Shown: positions 1-8,720 of the stretch, in pieces
Layout: every line of letters begins with the position of its first letter
Position numbering within the stretch: position 1 is the first letter of the stretch
Assembly: GCF_024343775.1 (NCBI RefSeq)
Contig: NZ_RJUF01000020.1
Location: forward strand, 1-62,206
Direction of reading: 5' to 3'
DNA length: 62,206 nt
Source of the DNA: Lacihabitans soyangensis
GTDB taxonomy: Bacteria > Bacteroidota > Bacteroidia > Cytophagales > Spirosomataceae
Translations under genes and position numbers: made by a program
Notes under the pieces: generated by a model
Seen by the model: the letters and a program-made list of their open reading frames with translations, nothing else
The model's database searches: none
Told to the model about the DNA's origin: nothing

Positions 1-2
1 AA

Positions 3-134
3 GAAGGAAAAACCGCCGAAGAAATCCAAAAAACCTGGGAACCGGATCTTTCAGAATACAAAAAAATGAGGTTGAAGTATGTTTTATATGATTGCGTGAA
101 AAGGTTTGGTTGGAATAAATTGTATTATATTTAA
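3..134 (+). CDS. C-terminal end of a DUF1343 / NamZ-type protein (partial)
   Basis: This open frame enters from the left edge and ends at TAA 132-134. The visible 43 residues include GKTAEEIQKTWEPDLSEY followed by KKMRLKYVLYD. That resembles the tail of DUF1343 proteins (exo-beta-N-acetylmuramidase NamZ family, peptidoglycan fragment recycling), which end with an EEI..SW.P.L..F..MR.KYLLY pattern. The last 14 residues go slightly beyond the usual end. Only the tail is present, so the call rests on this signature alone and no catalytic residue can be inspected. Confidence 0.6.
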   Translation, partial: EGKTAEEIQKTWEPDLSEYKKMRLKYVLYDCVKRFGWNKLYYI

Positions 135-222
135 CTTCGGTAAAAGATATAAATTTAACTGAAAGAGGGCAAGAGCCTTATTAAACACATCACAGGAATA
201 AATTATGTCATAAATAGCCTAT

Positions 223-732
223 ATGAAAAACGTTATTTTACTATTTGTTTTCTTTGCCATTGTTAGTTCTTGCACAGAATCTAAAAAGAAATCCAATTTT
301 GACGTAGCTGAAAGTTCATTTTTAAATCAAAATATAGATAGCCTTTTAAATATAGCTCTTAACCAAGGGTCTAAAAAGGCATTTGATAATGCGGCCTTAT
401 TGTTAGACTATTACGATGATATGGATAGATTATTCTTCGCATCCATTATAATGGCTAATAAATATAATTATTCAAAAGCTTATTATCGAGCTTTTATGTG
501 TTTAAAAGAGGGATTTGATACAAACTATTCTAAAATAGAACTCAATAATGATTTGAATTTTTCTTTCGCAAAGTACTATTTGTTAAAAGCCAAAGAAATT
601 GAAAAAAAAGATGAGGATCTTATTTTTTCAATCAATGTTGAATTGAAAACTTCTTTTAAAGAATACCCGTTGCTTCCTAATTCGGAAGATTATTTGCTTT
701 CTGAATTAAAAAAAAGAAAAACCCTTCAATAA
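223..732 (+). CDS. Small hypothetical lipoprotein
   Basis: The 169-residue product starts with a hydrophobic segment (ILLFVFFAIV) followed by SSC at residues 15-17, a lipobox-like site, so it is probably lipid-anchored in the envelope. The mature part is charged, rich in Lys, Asp, Tyr and Leu, and looks helical. Stretches such as YYRAFMCLKEGFD are reminiscent of Sel1/TPR-type repeats but too weak to call. It follows the NamZ-like gene by about 90 bp on the same strand, and the next gene is convergent. No family was recognised. Confidence 0.6.
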   Translation: MKNVILLFVFFAIVSSCTESKKKSNFDVAESSFLNQNIDSLLNIALNQGSKKAFDNAALLLDYYDDMDRLFFASIIMANKYNYSKAYYRAFMCLKEGFDTNYSKIELNNDLNFSFAKYYLLKAKEIEKKDEDLIFSINVELKTSFKEYPLLPNSEDYLLSELKKRKTLQ

Positions 733-854
733 ACTAATTTGCATTTCTTGATTCAAAAAAAGACTTATAGTCGAAGAAAATCAATCTTGGTTAGTGGTAT
801 TTTCCACCAAATTCAAACAAAACCCAGCTCTTCAACCAAACAACAAGCTCACCC

Positions 855-1478
855 TCAAATAAGTATAGCCTTCATTTCCAATGCATTCTGTCGCCAAAAA
901 GCACCTGGGCTGATAAAAACTCCTTTTTCTTTGGGTAGCTCAATATTGGCATATTTGAAAGCCTCATAAATATATTCAGCACAGGTGTATTTTTCGTCAT
1001 GAAAGAAATTATCAAAACCCCAAAAGCTTCGCCAGAGTATTCGCCAATATTCTTTTCGGTCATATTGTTTGGAGAGATTGTCGACACAAAACTCTTTGAC
1101 GGCTTTTTGTTTGACTAAGTCGCTGGCCAAAAGTTCATGCTTTGCCCAAGCAACTCTGCCTTTGTAGGGTTTATTTTTTCCGTCATAATCTTTGTAAATA
1201 AACGACAAAGGCAACATTCTTACTCCAACTTCCAACACACTTTCAATCAAAAAAACTCTGTCCAATTCCTCGATCCTAACCACCATCCCTACATGGCTCC
1301 AAGCCGACTTACTACGCCAACGAATCAAGCCTGAGAGCCAATGGTCGCCTGAAAAAAATAGCAAATCGCCAGTTTTAAACTCACTACGCATGGCCTCATA
1401 AAAACGCAAATTTGTCCCTAAAGTTTGATATTCATATATTTTGTCCAGTATCCTTTTTGACTTTATTTGTCTCGCCAT
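855..1478 (-). CDS. YiiX/YebB-like permuted papain-fold (NlpC/P60 superfamily) enzyme
   Basis: The 207-residue protein has the two motifs of the circularly permuted papain-like group (peptidase family C92, YiiX/YaeF). The first is FKTGDLLFF followed by WSHVGMVV with the presumed catalytic His at residue 62. The second is KYTCAEYIYEAF with the presumed nucleophilic Cys at 166. Members are hydrolases or amidases acting on lipid or peptidoglycan-linked amides, and the substrate here is unknown. No signal peptide is visible, so it is probably cytoplasmic or peripheral. It is divergent from the IscA-type gene, with 57 bp between the two starts. Confidence 0.75.
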   Translation of the reverse strand: MARQIKSKRILDKIYEYQTLGTNLRFYEAMRSEFKTGDLLFFSGDHWLSGLIRWRSKSAWSHVGMVVRIEELDRVFLIESVLEVGVRMLPLSFIYKDYDGKNKPYKGRVAWAKHELLASDLVKQKAVKEFCVDNLSKQYDRKEYWRILWRSFWGFDNFFHDEKYTCAEYIYEAFKYANIELPKEKGVFISPGAFWRQNALEMKAILI

Positions 1479-1535
1479 GAAACTTTTGGATTATAATTAA
1501 AGTTTTAATAGGAGTAAATATAAATTAATTTCGAA

Positions 1536-1862
1536 ATGATTACGGTAACAGAGCAGGCAAAAAATAAAATTTTGGAATTAAAAAGCAAGGAAGGAAAAAA
1601 CGAAAATCATGGTATCAGAGTTGCAGTAGAAGGCGGCGGATGTTCAGGTTTGATGTACGACCTCGCTTTTGATGCAGAACAACAGCCCAACGATCATATA
1701 TATGAAGACCAAGGCGTAAAAATATTTGTAGACAAAAAGAGTCTTCTATATCTTATTGGAACCCAACTAGACTACAGCGATGGCCTAAATGGCAAAGGTT
1801 TTCAATTTAAAAATCCCAACGCCAGCCGTACTTGTGGCTGCGGAGAGAGTTTTTCGGTTTAG
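1536..1862 (+). CDS. HesB/IscA/ErpA-type iron-sulfur carrier protein
   Basis: The 108-residue size is typical of A-type Fe-S carriers. The three conserved cysteines are present: Cys36 in GGGCSGLMYDL, and Cys100 and Cys102 in RTCGCGESF. The family accepts nascent Fe-S clusters from the SUF or ISC scaffold and passes them to apo-enzymes in the cytoplasm. No suf or isc genes adjoin it, so it stands as a single gene closed by a hairpin terminator about 25 bp after its stop. IscA, ErpA and SufA cannot be told apart from the sequence alone. Confidence 0.9.
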   Translation: MITVTEQAKNKILELKSKEGKNENHGIRVAVEGGGCSGLMYDLAFDAEQQPNDHIYEDQGVKIFVDKKSLLYLIGTQLDYSDGLNGKGFQFKNPNASRTCGCGESFSV

Positions 1863-1884
1863 TTTTCATAAAAACATCATCAGT

Positions 1885-1911
1885 AGGCGGAGAATTTCTT
1901 CGCCTTTTTTT
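1885..1911 (+). terminator. Rho-independent terminator of the IscA-type gene
   Basis: An 8-bp stem (AGGCGGAG / CTTCGCCT, one G-U pair) with a 5-base loop is followed directly by a run of seven T. It starts 22 bases after the stop codon on the same strand. Confidence 0.75.
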
Positions 1912-2110
1912 GTGGCTTAATAGATAGGTTTTTCAATTTAAATTGTAATTTAGAATCGTAAAACAGAATCACATTGTTTAACGATTTAAACTTCCTCCTT
2001 GCCCGACTGGCCTACTTACGTAGTGCTTGCTCGTTTGTGCCTGATTTTACAGCTTAATTCTATCTACTTTTTTAGCTGTCGCATTTACATTTCAACATAA
2101 ATAAAAAATC

Positions 2111-3199
2111 ATGAACACATTCAAAGATGGGTCGAAAATCCTCGTTATCGGCATGGGAAAAGTTGGCTCTTTGGTGGGGATTTTACTCAATAAACGATTC
2201 AAAGTAACAGGTTTAGACAAAAACCCACCACATTATGACCTAACCTTACCTTTTGATGTTCTTGAAGGTGATTGCTCCGATAAGATCTTTTTAGAAAACA
2301 CCATTCCGGCATTTGAAGCTGTAGTTTCCTGTATGCCCTATTTCCTAAATCTCCCTATCGCTCAAATTTGCCACAAAAATGCCGTTCACTATTTCGACCT
2401 GACGGAGGATGTTCCAACCACCCAGGCCATCAGAAAAATGGCCGAATCATCCAAATCTATTATGGCTCCACAATGTGGATTGGCACCGGGTTTTATTGGT
2501 ATTGTAGGTGCCGATTTGTGCAAAAGATTTGACAAAATCAGAGATATTGAGCTGCGTGTAGGTGCCTTGCCACAATTTCCTAACGGACTCCTCGGCTATT
2601 CATTTACTTGGTCTCCAGCGGGTGTAATCAACGAATACATCAATGACTGCGAGGTGATTCACAACGGACAAAAAAAGATGGTGCCAGCTTTGGACGGACT
2701 TGAGAAAATATACATTGGCGGCGAGGAATTTGAAGCTTTCAGCACTTCTGGCGGCCTTGGAACCATGTGCGAGACTTATGAGGGCAAAGTAGATACACTC
2801 AACTACAAAACCATGAGATATCCAGGGCATTGTAAACTCATGAAATTCCTGCTTTATGAGCTCATCATGAAAGACGACAGACAACAATTAGAACAAATCT
2901 TGACCAACGCCAAACCACCTGTACAAGAAGATGTGGTGTATGTCTATGCCGTAGTAGAAGGTTGGAAAAATGGCAAAATCAAACGTGAAGAGTATTACAG
3001 ACCATTTCAACCGATTGTTATAGATGGAGAGCATTGGCGAGCCATTTCCTGGACTACCGCTGCCTCCATAGCTGCTGTGGTAGAAATGGTAGCCGACGAC
3101 AAACTCACCAATTTGGGTTTTATTAAACAGGAAGAAATAAATTTTGAAGCTTTTTTGGAAACTACGAATGGGAAATATTTTTTAGAAAGGGATTTATAG
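2111..3199 (+). CDS. Saccharopine dehydrogenase-like NAD(P)-dependent oxidoreductase
   Basis: The 362-residue protein opens with a Rossmann fold (KILVIGMGKVGSLVG, residues 9-23). A CMPYFLN segment and a catalytic-domain region containing APQCGLAPGFIGIVGADL follow. This order matches the saccharopine dehydrogenase / lysine 6-dehydrogenase family. The sequence supports a soluble NAD(P)-binding oxidoreductase acting on an amino acid-type substrate, but which one is uncertain. It is a single + strand gene, preceded by about 200 bp of apparently non-coding sequence after the IscA terminator. Confidence 0.8.
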   Translation: MNTFKDGSKILVIGMGKVGSLVGILLNKRFKVTGLDKNPPHYDLTLPFDVLEGDCSDKIFLENTIPAFEAVVSCMPYFLNLPIAQICHKNAVHYFDLTEDVPTTQAIRKMAESSKSIMAPQCGLAPGFIGIVGADLCKRFDKIRDIELRVGALPQFPNGLLGYSFTWSPAGVINEYINDCEVIHNGQKKMVPALDGLEKIYIGGEEFEAFSTSGGLGTMCETYEGKVDTLNYKTMRYPGHCKLMKFLLYELIMKDDRQQLEQILTNAKPPVQEDVVYVYAVVEGWKNGKIKREEYYRPFQPIVIDGEHWRAISWTTAASIAAVVEMVADDKLTNLGFIKQEEINFEAFLETTNGKYFLERDL

Positions 3200-3213
3200 G
3201 TGGCTTTGCTATT

Positions 3214-3411
3214 CCACAAAGGTTCACTAAGGAGGCACGAAGTTACACAAAGAAAATAGACGTTATCAAATATAGGAAAAAATTCACAATAAATTGATTG
3301 TTAAATCTTTAAAATACAAAGTCCAATTCTTAAAACCACTTAAATTTATGATTTTCTCAAACAAACTCTCTGCGAAACTTTGTGGATTCTTTGTGTGACT
3401 TTGTGTAACAA
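3214..3411. repeat. Inverted pair of CACAAAG-type dispersed repeats
   Basis: Copy 1 (3214-3257) has CACAAAG, CACTAAG, CACGAAG and CACAAAG spaced every 10-11 bases. Copy 2 (3365-3411) is the same kind of motif on the opposite strand (TTTGTGG, TTTGTGTG, TTTGTGTAA). The intervening 100 bases hold nothing recognisable. The pair lies between the oxidoreductase gene and the lon terminator. Confidence 0.55.
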
Positions 3412-3440
3412 CATTCTCCTGGACTTCAAAAAAAACTCAT

Positions 3441-3463
3441 AAAAAAAGGCCTCACGGCCTTTT
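3441..3463 (-). terminator. Rho-independent terminator of lon
   Basis: On the minus strand an AAGGCC/GGCCTT hairpin with a 4-base loop runs into seven T (plus-strand A-run 3441-3447). It begins within the last codon region of lon, so termination occurs directly after translation ends. Confidence 0.75.
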
Positions 3464-3465
3464 AA

Positions 3466-5943
3466 TTATACTAATTCCTTTTTCGCTTCTTCTGAAAAAC
3501 TGAAGACAATGGGCTTCTTTACTTTTTCTTCAAGAAGGGCTATTTCTAAAACCTCCTCCACGTAGTTTACATAATGGAAAGTCAAGCCTTTGGTGTACTC
3601 CTCTCCTATTTCCTCCACATCTTTTTGGTTTTTATAGCACATCACTATCTCCTTGATATTGGCTCTTTTGGCCGCCAATATCTTCTCTTTGATACCTCCC
3701 ACCGGTAACACCTTGCCACGTAGTGTGGTTTCGCCCGTCATGGCAATATCTTTTTTTATTTTTCTTTGGGTAAAAATAGAGGCCATAGAAACCAACATAG
3801 TAATACCAGCAGATGGACCGTCTTTAGGCACAGCTCCCTGTGGAACGTGTATGTGCAAGTCATAATTTCCAAATACTCGGTAATCAATTCCCAAGTCTTC
3901 AGCGTGAGATTTCAGATATGAAAGTGCGGTTACAGCAGATTCCTTCATTACATCGCCCAGTTGGCCAGAAAGTGTCAGAGCTCCTTTGCCTTTGCTTAAG
4001 TTAGACTCAATGAACAAAATATCACCACCAACGGGCGTCCAAGCCAAGCCAGTCACTACACCTGCTAGGTCATTTCCTTCATATAAATCTTTGTCAAATA
4101 TAGGCTGACCCAATAATCGCTCCACATCAGCTTCTTTGACGTTTGGATTGTATTGCTCATCCATGGCCACAAACTTGGCAATTTTTCTGACCAAACTACC
4201 CAATTTATGTTCTAAGCTCCTCACGCCAGACTCTCTGGTGTAACCCTCTATAAGCTTAACAATAGCTCCGTTTGTGATTTTGAACATACCAGGCGTAAGT
4301 CCATGAAGCTCAATTTGCTTTGGCAACAAATGCCGCTTGGCTATCTCCACTTTCTCTTCTACTGTATATCCACTCAATTCGATAATTTCCATTCTGTCTC
4401 TCAAAGCCGGTTGAATGGTATCTAAAGAGTTGGCGGTGGCTATAAACAAGACTTTAGAAAGGTCGTAATCGACTTCCAAATAATTATCCTTAAAGGCATT
4501 ATTTTGCTCAGGATCAAGCACTTCTAACAAGGCACTCGATGGGTCTCCACGGTGGTCACGAGAAATCTTATCTATTTCATCCAAAATAAATACCGGATTA
4601 CTTTTTTTAGCTTTCTGGATATTGTTGATGATTTTGCCTGGCATAGCACCGATGTAGGTTTTTCTATGACCACGAATCTCCGCCTCGTCATGTACGCCAC
4701 CCAAGGCCATTCTTACGTATTCTCTGCCCAAGGCTTTGGCTATGGATTTACCCAAAGATGTTTTACCAACTCCTGGAGGGCCATAAAGACAGAGTAAAGG
4801 AGCTTTCATGTCGTTGCGAAGTTTCAACACGGCCAAATATTCCAAAATTCTTTCCTTTACTTTGGTCAGCCCAAAATGGTCTCCATCCAATATTTTCTTT
4901 GCCCTAGTCAAAGAAAAATTATCTTTGCTGTATTCATTCCAAGGCAAATCAACCAAAAGTTCGGCATAGCCCAGAGACACACCATACTCGGGTGCCATGG
5001 AGTTCATCCGCATGATTTTGTTGAGTTCTTTGTTGAAATGCTCGTTGATTTCAGGTGTCCATTTCTTTTTGGCTCCTTTGGCACGTAGCTTCTCTACTTC
5101 TTGGTCTGGAGAATCCATTCCAAGCTCTTCCTGAAGCACTTTTATTTGCTGACGAAGATAATATTCCTTTTGTTGTTGATCAATATCTGAAGACGCCTTA
5201 CTTTGTATATCTTTCTTAATTTCAAGCACTTGCACTTCTTTCATCATGTGCTCGAGCAGTTTGGTAGCTTGCTCGTACCCATCAAAGGTTTCCAACAAGA
5301 GTTGTTTGTCCGAAATCCCAATGTTAAGATTTGACGACAGAAAGTGCGTCAGAAAATTCGGCGTGTCGATGTTGTTTATAGCTATTTGGGCATCTCTCGG
5401 AATCTCAGGATTCAGATTCAAGATATTCAATGCCGCTTCTTTCAAACTAGATATCAAGGCTTTAGTTTCCTTTTTCTTCGGATTCGGAAAATGGTCTTCA
5501 ATATATGTTACCTTCGCCATCAAATGCGGGTCGGTTTTGGTAAACTCATCTACCTTAAATCTTCTCCTTCCCTGCAAAATGATAGTCACGTTACCATCAG
5601 GCAACACAATCATTTTGATAATATGAGCAATGGTTCCTACTTTATACAGGTCATCTTCCGAAGGTTCGTCGTTGGTTTGGCGAGCCTGAGAAATAATACC
5701 CAAAGTCTTGTCTCCCTTATATGCTTTTTTTACAAGTTTTGTCCCTTTAGCACGTGTTACAGTTACAGGTATCACTATACCTGGAAAAAGCACGGTGTTT
5801 CGAAGTGGTAAAATTGGCAGAAATTCTGGCAGGTTGTTGTCATCTTCCATAACCTCGTCTGGTGGTGAAATCTCAATCATCTCCACACTTTCAATGTTTT
5901 TTCCTGAAAGACCTATATTGTTAAAATTATCGAAATCTAGCAT
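3466..5943 (-). CDS. lon: ATP-dependent endopeptidase Lon
   Basis: This full-length LonA protease has 825 residues. It contains the N-terminal substrate-binding domain (from LPILPLRNTVLFPG), a coiled region rich in QQQKEYYLRQQIKVLQEELG, and an AAA+ module with Walker A GPPGVGKTS near residue 387 and Walker B PVFILDEIDKI. The C-terminal protease domain has the catalytic Ser in KDGPSAGITM near 711 and Lys in GGIKEKILAA near 754. It degrades misfolded and regulatory proteins in the cytoplasm. It is a single gene with its own terminator, and a 190-bp gap separates its start from hisF. Confidence 0.97.
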   Translation of the reverse strand: MLDFDNFNNIGLSGKNIESVEMIEISPPDEVMEDDNNLPEFLPILPLRNTVLFPGIVIPVTVTRAKGTKLVKKAYKGDKTLGIISQARQTNDEPSEDDLYKVGTIAHIIKMIVLPDGNVTIILQGRRRFKVDEFTKTDPHLMAKVTYIEDHFPNPKKKETKALISSLKEAALNILNLNPEIPRDAQIAINNIDTPNFLTHFLSSNLNIGISDKQLLLETFDGYEQATKLLEHMMKEVQVLEIKKDIQSKASSDIDQQQKEYYLRQQIKVLQEELGMDSPDQEVEKLRAKGAKKKWTPEINEHFNKELNKIMRMNSMAPEYGVSLGYAELLVDLPWNEYSKDNFSLTRAKKILDGDHFGLTKVKERILEYLAVLKLRNDMKAPLLCLYGPPGVGKTSLGKSIAKALGREYVRMALGGVHDEAEIRGHRKTYIGAMPGKIINNIQKAKKSNPVFILDEIDKISRDHRGDPSSALLEVLDPEQNNAFKDNYLEVDYDLSKVLFIATANSLDTIQPALRDRMEIIELSGYTVEEKVEIAKRHLLPKQIELHGLTPGMFKITNGAIVKLIEGYTRESGVRSLEHKLGSLVRKIAKFVAMDEQYNPNVKEADVERLLGQPIFDKDLYEGNDLAGVVTGLAWTPVGGDILFIESNLSKGKGALTLSGQLGDVMKESAVTALSYLKSHAEDLGIDYRVFGNYDLHIHVPQGAVPKDGPSAGITMLVSMASIFTQRKIKKDIAMTGETTLRGKVLPVGGIKEKILAAKRANIKEIVMCYKNQKDVEEIGEEYTKGLTFHYVNYVEEVLEIALLEEKVKKPIVFSFSEEAKKELV

Positions 5944-6136
5944 GTATGATATGTCAAACTCAATATTTGACGGTTTTATTTCTAAATGGTATAGTTCAAT
6001 CGGTCAAACCTTATGCCATCAGATAACTTCATGGCAAAATGGCAGACTTTTGTAAAAGTAAATATACAAACGAAAAATTAAACGAGGTAGATTTTGACAA
6101 TAATCCGATTTAAAGGTATTTTTTTATTGCTTTTTG

Positions 6137-6895
6137 TCAAACAATTCGCATCGGAACACCCCTCTCAGCCAAATATTGCTTTAAGTCTGGAATCGGAATT
6201 TCTCTAAAATGGAAAATACTTGCGGCCAAACCTGCGTCTGCTTTTCCTGCAGTGAAAACATCATAAAAATGCTCCATTTTTCCAGCTCCTCCTGAGGCTA
6301 TCACAGGTATATGCAAATTTTCTGATACAAAAGAGGTAATATCTAGAGCAAAACCGTTTTTTGTGCCGTCAGCATCCATGGAGGTCAGTAATATCTCGCC
6401 GGCACCCAGTTCTTCTACTTGTTTCACCCACTGACGGGTACGTAGTTCGGTCGGTTTTCTGCCGCCGTGCGTGTGCACAATGTCTTCTCCCTCTACATGT
6501 CGGGTATCTATAGCCACCACAATACACTGACTACCAAACTCTTTGGCCAATTCATAAACCAGTTGAGGATTTTTAACTGCGGATGAATTTATAGACACTT
6601 TGTCAGCCCCTGCATTGAGCAATTTGGACACATCCGAAATACTTCCAATTCCACCTCCTACCGTAAAAGGTATATTGACCGCATGTGCCACTTTGTTCAC
6701 CAAGTCGAGCAAAGTTTTGCGTTCTTCAACCGTAGCGGTAATGTCCAAAAACACCAATTCGTCGGCACCTTGCTGGGCATAAATGGCCGCCAGTTCCACA
6801 GGATCACCAGCATCTCGCAAATCTACAAAATTGGTCCCTTTTACAGTCCGGCCCTCTTTGATATCCAGACAAGGTATAATTCTTTTTGTTAGCAT
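6137..6895 (-). CDS. hisF: Imidazole glycerol phosphate synthase, cyclase subunit HisF
   Basis: The 252-residue (beta/alpha)8 barrel carries catalytic Asp11 in [14 protein letters not shown] and the second acid in VVAIDTRH near 130. Phosphate-binding loops TVGGGIG and ASGGAG are visible. It condenses PRFAR with ammonia from HisH to make IGP and AICAR in histidine synthesis. It is the last gene of hisH-hisA-hisF, and its ATG overlaps the 3' end of hisA by 7 bp, which points to translational coupling. Confidence 0.96.
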   Translation of the reverse strand: MLTKRIIPCLDIKEGRTVKGTNFVDLRDAGDPVELAAIYAQQGADELVFLDITATVEERKTLLDLVNKVAHAVNIPFTVGGGIGSISDVSKLLNAGADKVSINSSAVKNPQLVYELAKEFGSQCIVVAIDTRHVEGEDIVHTHGGRKPTELRTRQWVKQVEELGAGEILLTSMDADGTKNGFALDITSFVSENLHIPVIASGGAGKMEHFYDVFTAGKADAGLAASIFHFREIPIPDLKQYLAERGVPMRIV

Positions 6896-7611
6896 ATAAA
6901 TTTCTCCAGCTCTTTCAAACTAATTTTTCCTTCATAAATGGCCTTTCCCACAATCACTCCAAACACACCTTGCTCATTGAGCTTTTCCAAATCCTTCATC
7001 TCACTCACCCCTCCACTGGCTATAATATGTAGGTCAGCAAACTTGGCTTGCATTTTTTCATATAAATCAAAAGATGGCCCTTGCAAAAGTCCGTCCTTGG
7101 CTACGTCGGTGCTTATGGTGTACTTTATTCCTTTCTTTAGATACTCTTCAATAAAATCAAAAACCGAAACTTTAGTGGCTTCTTGCCAGCCAGAAATGGC
7201 TATCATTTCGTCTTTGGCATCGGCACCGAGTATGATTTTTTCTGGACCGAATTTCTCCAACCAACTCAAGAACATCTCTTGGTTTTTAACCGCTATACTT
7301 CCACCAGTGATCATTTTCGCACCAAAATCAAAGGCCTTCTGGATGTCGATATCCGACTGAATTCCACCTCCGAAGTCTATAATCAAATCAGTAGAATTGG
7401 CTATTTTCTCCAGAACCTTGTGATTGATAATCCTTTTCTCTTTTGCTCCGTCCAAGTCTACCAAATGGAGTCTTTTTATCCCCGCACCTTCAAACTCTTT
7501 GGCTACCTCAGCCGGGTCTTCATTGTAAATTTTCTTTTGTCCATAATCGCCCTGCGTGAGCCTAACACACTTACCATCAATAATATCTATCGCCGGAATT
7601 ACCTGAATCAT
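6889..7611 (-). CDS. hisA: ProFAR isomerase HisA
   Basis: The 240-residue (beta/alpha)8 barrel isomerises ProFAR to PRFAR in histidine synthesis. Visible motifs are [13 protein letters not shown] with the catalytic Asp at 9, FGGGIQ, and [13 protein letters not shown] with the second acid. The family's phosphate-binding IASGGVS loop is near residue 196. The start ATG overlaps the hisH stop by 4 bp (ATGA), and the 3' end overlaps hisF. This gives a tight three-gene unit that supplies and consumes PRFAR. Confidence 0.96.
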   Translation of the reverse strand: MIQVIPAIDIIDGKCVRLTQGDYGQKKIYNEDPAEVAKEFEGAGIKRLHLVDLDGAKEKRIINHKVLEKIANSTDLIIDFGGGIQSDIDIQKAFDFGAKMITGGSIAVKNQEMFLSWLEKFGPEKIILGADAKDEMIAISGWQEATKVSVFDFIEEYLKKGIKYTISTDVAKDGLLQGPSFDLYEKMQAKFADLHIIASGGVSEMKDLEKLNEQGVFGVIVGKAIYEGKISLKELEKFIC

Positions 7612-8204
7612 AAAGCTAAAAAGTTTTTAAATATTTGTTGTCCTACCTCGCCGCTGATTTCGGAGTGAAACTGACAGGCAAAGAAATTGTCTTTTTGTAA
7701 AATCGCCGAATATTCCAACACGTAGTCGGTTTTGGCTACCGTATATTTTGAAAGCGGAGCGTAATAGCCGTGGTTATAATACACGTACGAATCTTCTTTA
7801 ACTGACTCACATATAGTTGTTTGTAAGTCATAAATATTGTTCCATCCCGTCTGCGGGATTTTAAAACCATCTGTTTTCGGAAATTTCAGAATCGGTATAT
7901 CAAATACGCCCAAACATTTGGTATCACTCTCTTCCGAGGAATCACAGAGCAACTGCATACCTACACAGGTGCCCAAAAAAGGCTGCTTTAGTGTCGGAAT
8001 GAGCTCATCCAATCCCGTTTCTTTCAAGCTTCGCATAGCCGAACCTGCCTCACCTACACCCGGAAAAATAATTTTATTGGAATTCTGAATACGCTCAGGG
8101 TCGTCTGTCAACTCATATGTGGCACCAATTCGCTCTAGAGCTATGATAACCGACATGATATTGCCCGCGTTGTATTTTATAATTGAAATCTCTGGTCTAT
8201 TCAT
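7608..8204 (-). CDS. hisH: Imidazole glycerol phosphate synthase, glutamine amidotransferase subunit HisH
   Basis: This class I glutaminase of 198 residues has the nucleophile Cys80 in [11 protein letters not shown] and His180/Glu182 in CQFHSEISG. It releases ammonia from glutamine and channels it into HisF. It is the first gene of the hisHAF unit. A possible -7 box (TAATTTTG) ends only 5 bases before its ATG, and a terminator-like hairpin sits 57 bases upstream, so the operon may have a very short leader. Confidence 0.96.
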   Translation of the reverse strand: MNRPEISIIKYNAGNIMSVIIALERIGATYELTDDPERIQNSNKIIFPGVGEAGSAMRSLKETGLDELIPTLKQPFLGTCVGMQLLCDSSEESDTKCLGVFDIPILKFPKTDGFKIPQTGWNNIYDLQTTICESVKEDSYVYYNHGYYAPLSKYTVAKTDYVLEYSAILQKDNFFACQFHSEISGEVGQQIFKNFLAL

Positions 8205-8208
8205 TCGG

Positions 8209-8216
8209 CAAAATTA
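8209..8216 (-). promoter_or_regulatory. hisH: Candidate -7 box of the his operon
   Basis: On the minus strand this reads TAATTTTG, a full match to the Bacteroidota TAnnTTTG -7 element. A TTTG lies upstream (plus-strand CAAA 8232-8235), but with only 15 bases of spacing, shorter than usual. If used, transcription would start at or beside the hisH ATG. Confidence 0.35.
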
Positions 8217-8250
8217 CGGCTCATTTTTGAGCAAACTCACTTTTGGTTTA

Positions 8251-8278
8251 AAAAATAAAACCCGACTAATTTGTCGGG
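8251..8278 (-). terminator. Terminator-like hairpin upstream of hisH (insulator or attenuator)
   Basis: The stem is CCCGAC (8261-8266) / GTCGGG (8273-8278) with a 6-base loop. Read on the minus strand it is followed by TTTTATTTTTT, a strong U-tract, while the plus-strand side has no T-run. No minus-strand gene lies upstream of it, so it does not close an obvious transcription unit. Confidence 0.55.
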
Positions 8279-8284
8279 CCTATT

Positions 8285-8656
8285 TGTTCGCTAAATTTGT
8301 CAGGAAAAAATCTTTTGTGTAATGGATTAATAAACAAGCTGATAATAAACGCTATGATGCTTTCACTTTTGTGAATCAGATGAGAAATTTTGTGTTTTTT
8401 GAGAAAAAGTTTTATTAGGAAAAACGCAAAAAGAACTCAAAATCTTCAAACCATAAGAATTTCAGAACCGCTAGTTTTGGTAATAGATTGATTATTAATA
8501 TTTAATTTGTGCAAAATAAAATATACTTGAGCCAATTCCAAAATATTATCCCAATTAATGTACAAAAAAATAACATTTCAGGCTTAAAAAATTGAAATAA
8601 TACAATAAAGGCTTCATTAATCTTAAACGCAATTAGGTAATTGTTTTATTAATAAA
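8285..8656. other. Gene-free region between hisH and the polyprenyl synthase
   Basis: This AT-rich stretch has no convincing ORF. It contains a short perfect hairpin, TTCAC (8362-8366) / GTGAA (8371-8375). On the minus strand an open frame across 8320-8430 reads KKHKISHLIHK and carries three His codons, but it has no ATG, GTG or TTG start, so it is not called as a leader peptide. Nothing else stands out. Confidence 0.4.
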
Positions 8657-8664
8657 TAAATTTG
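8657..8664 (+). promoter_or_regulatory. Candidate -7 box of the polyprenyl synthase gene
   Basis: TAAATTTG matches TAnnTTTG exactly and lies 56 bases before the gene's ATG. No good TTTG element was found at the usual upstream distance, so support is partial. Confidence 0.35.
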
Positions 8665-8720
8665 CTCAATTTTAAACAACCTGTAAACTCCCCTGTTACC
8701 AATTAGTAACAGAATCATAA

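Noticed and set aside
739-969. Plus-strand frame of 76 residues after the small lipoprotein.
   Set aside because: It overlaps the well-supported YiiX-like gene on the other strand and has no family features.
5246-5811. Plus-strand frames of 126 and 155 residues opposite lon.
   Set aside because: They are antisense to the conserved N-terminal domain of lon and contain no recognisable motif.
8320-8430. A histidine-containing leader peptide (KKHKISHLIHK) for attenuation of the his operon.
   Set aside because: The frame has no ATG, GTG or TTG start and no run of consecutive His codons.
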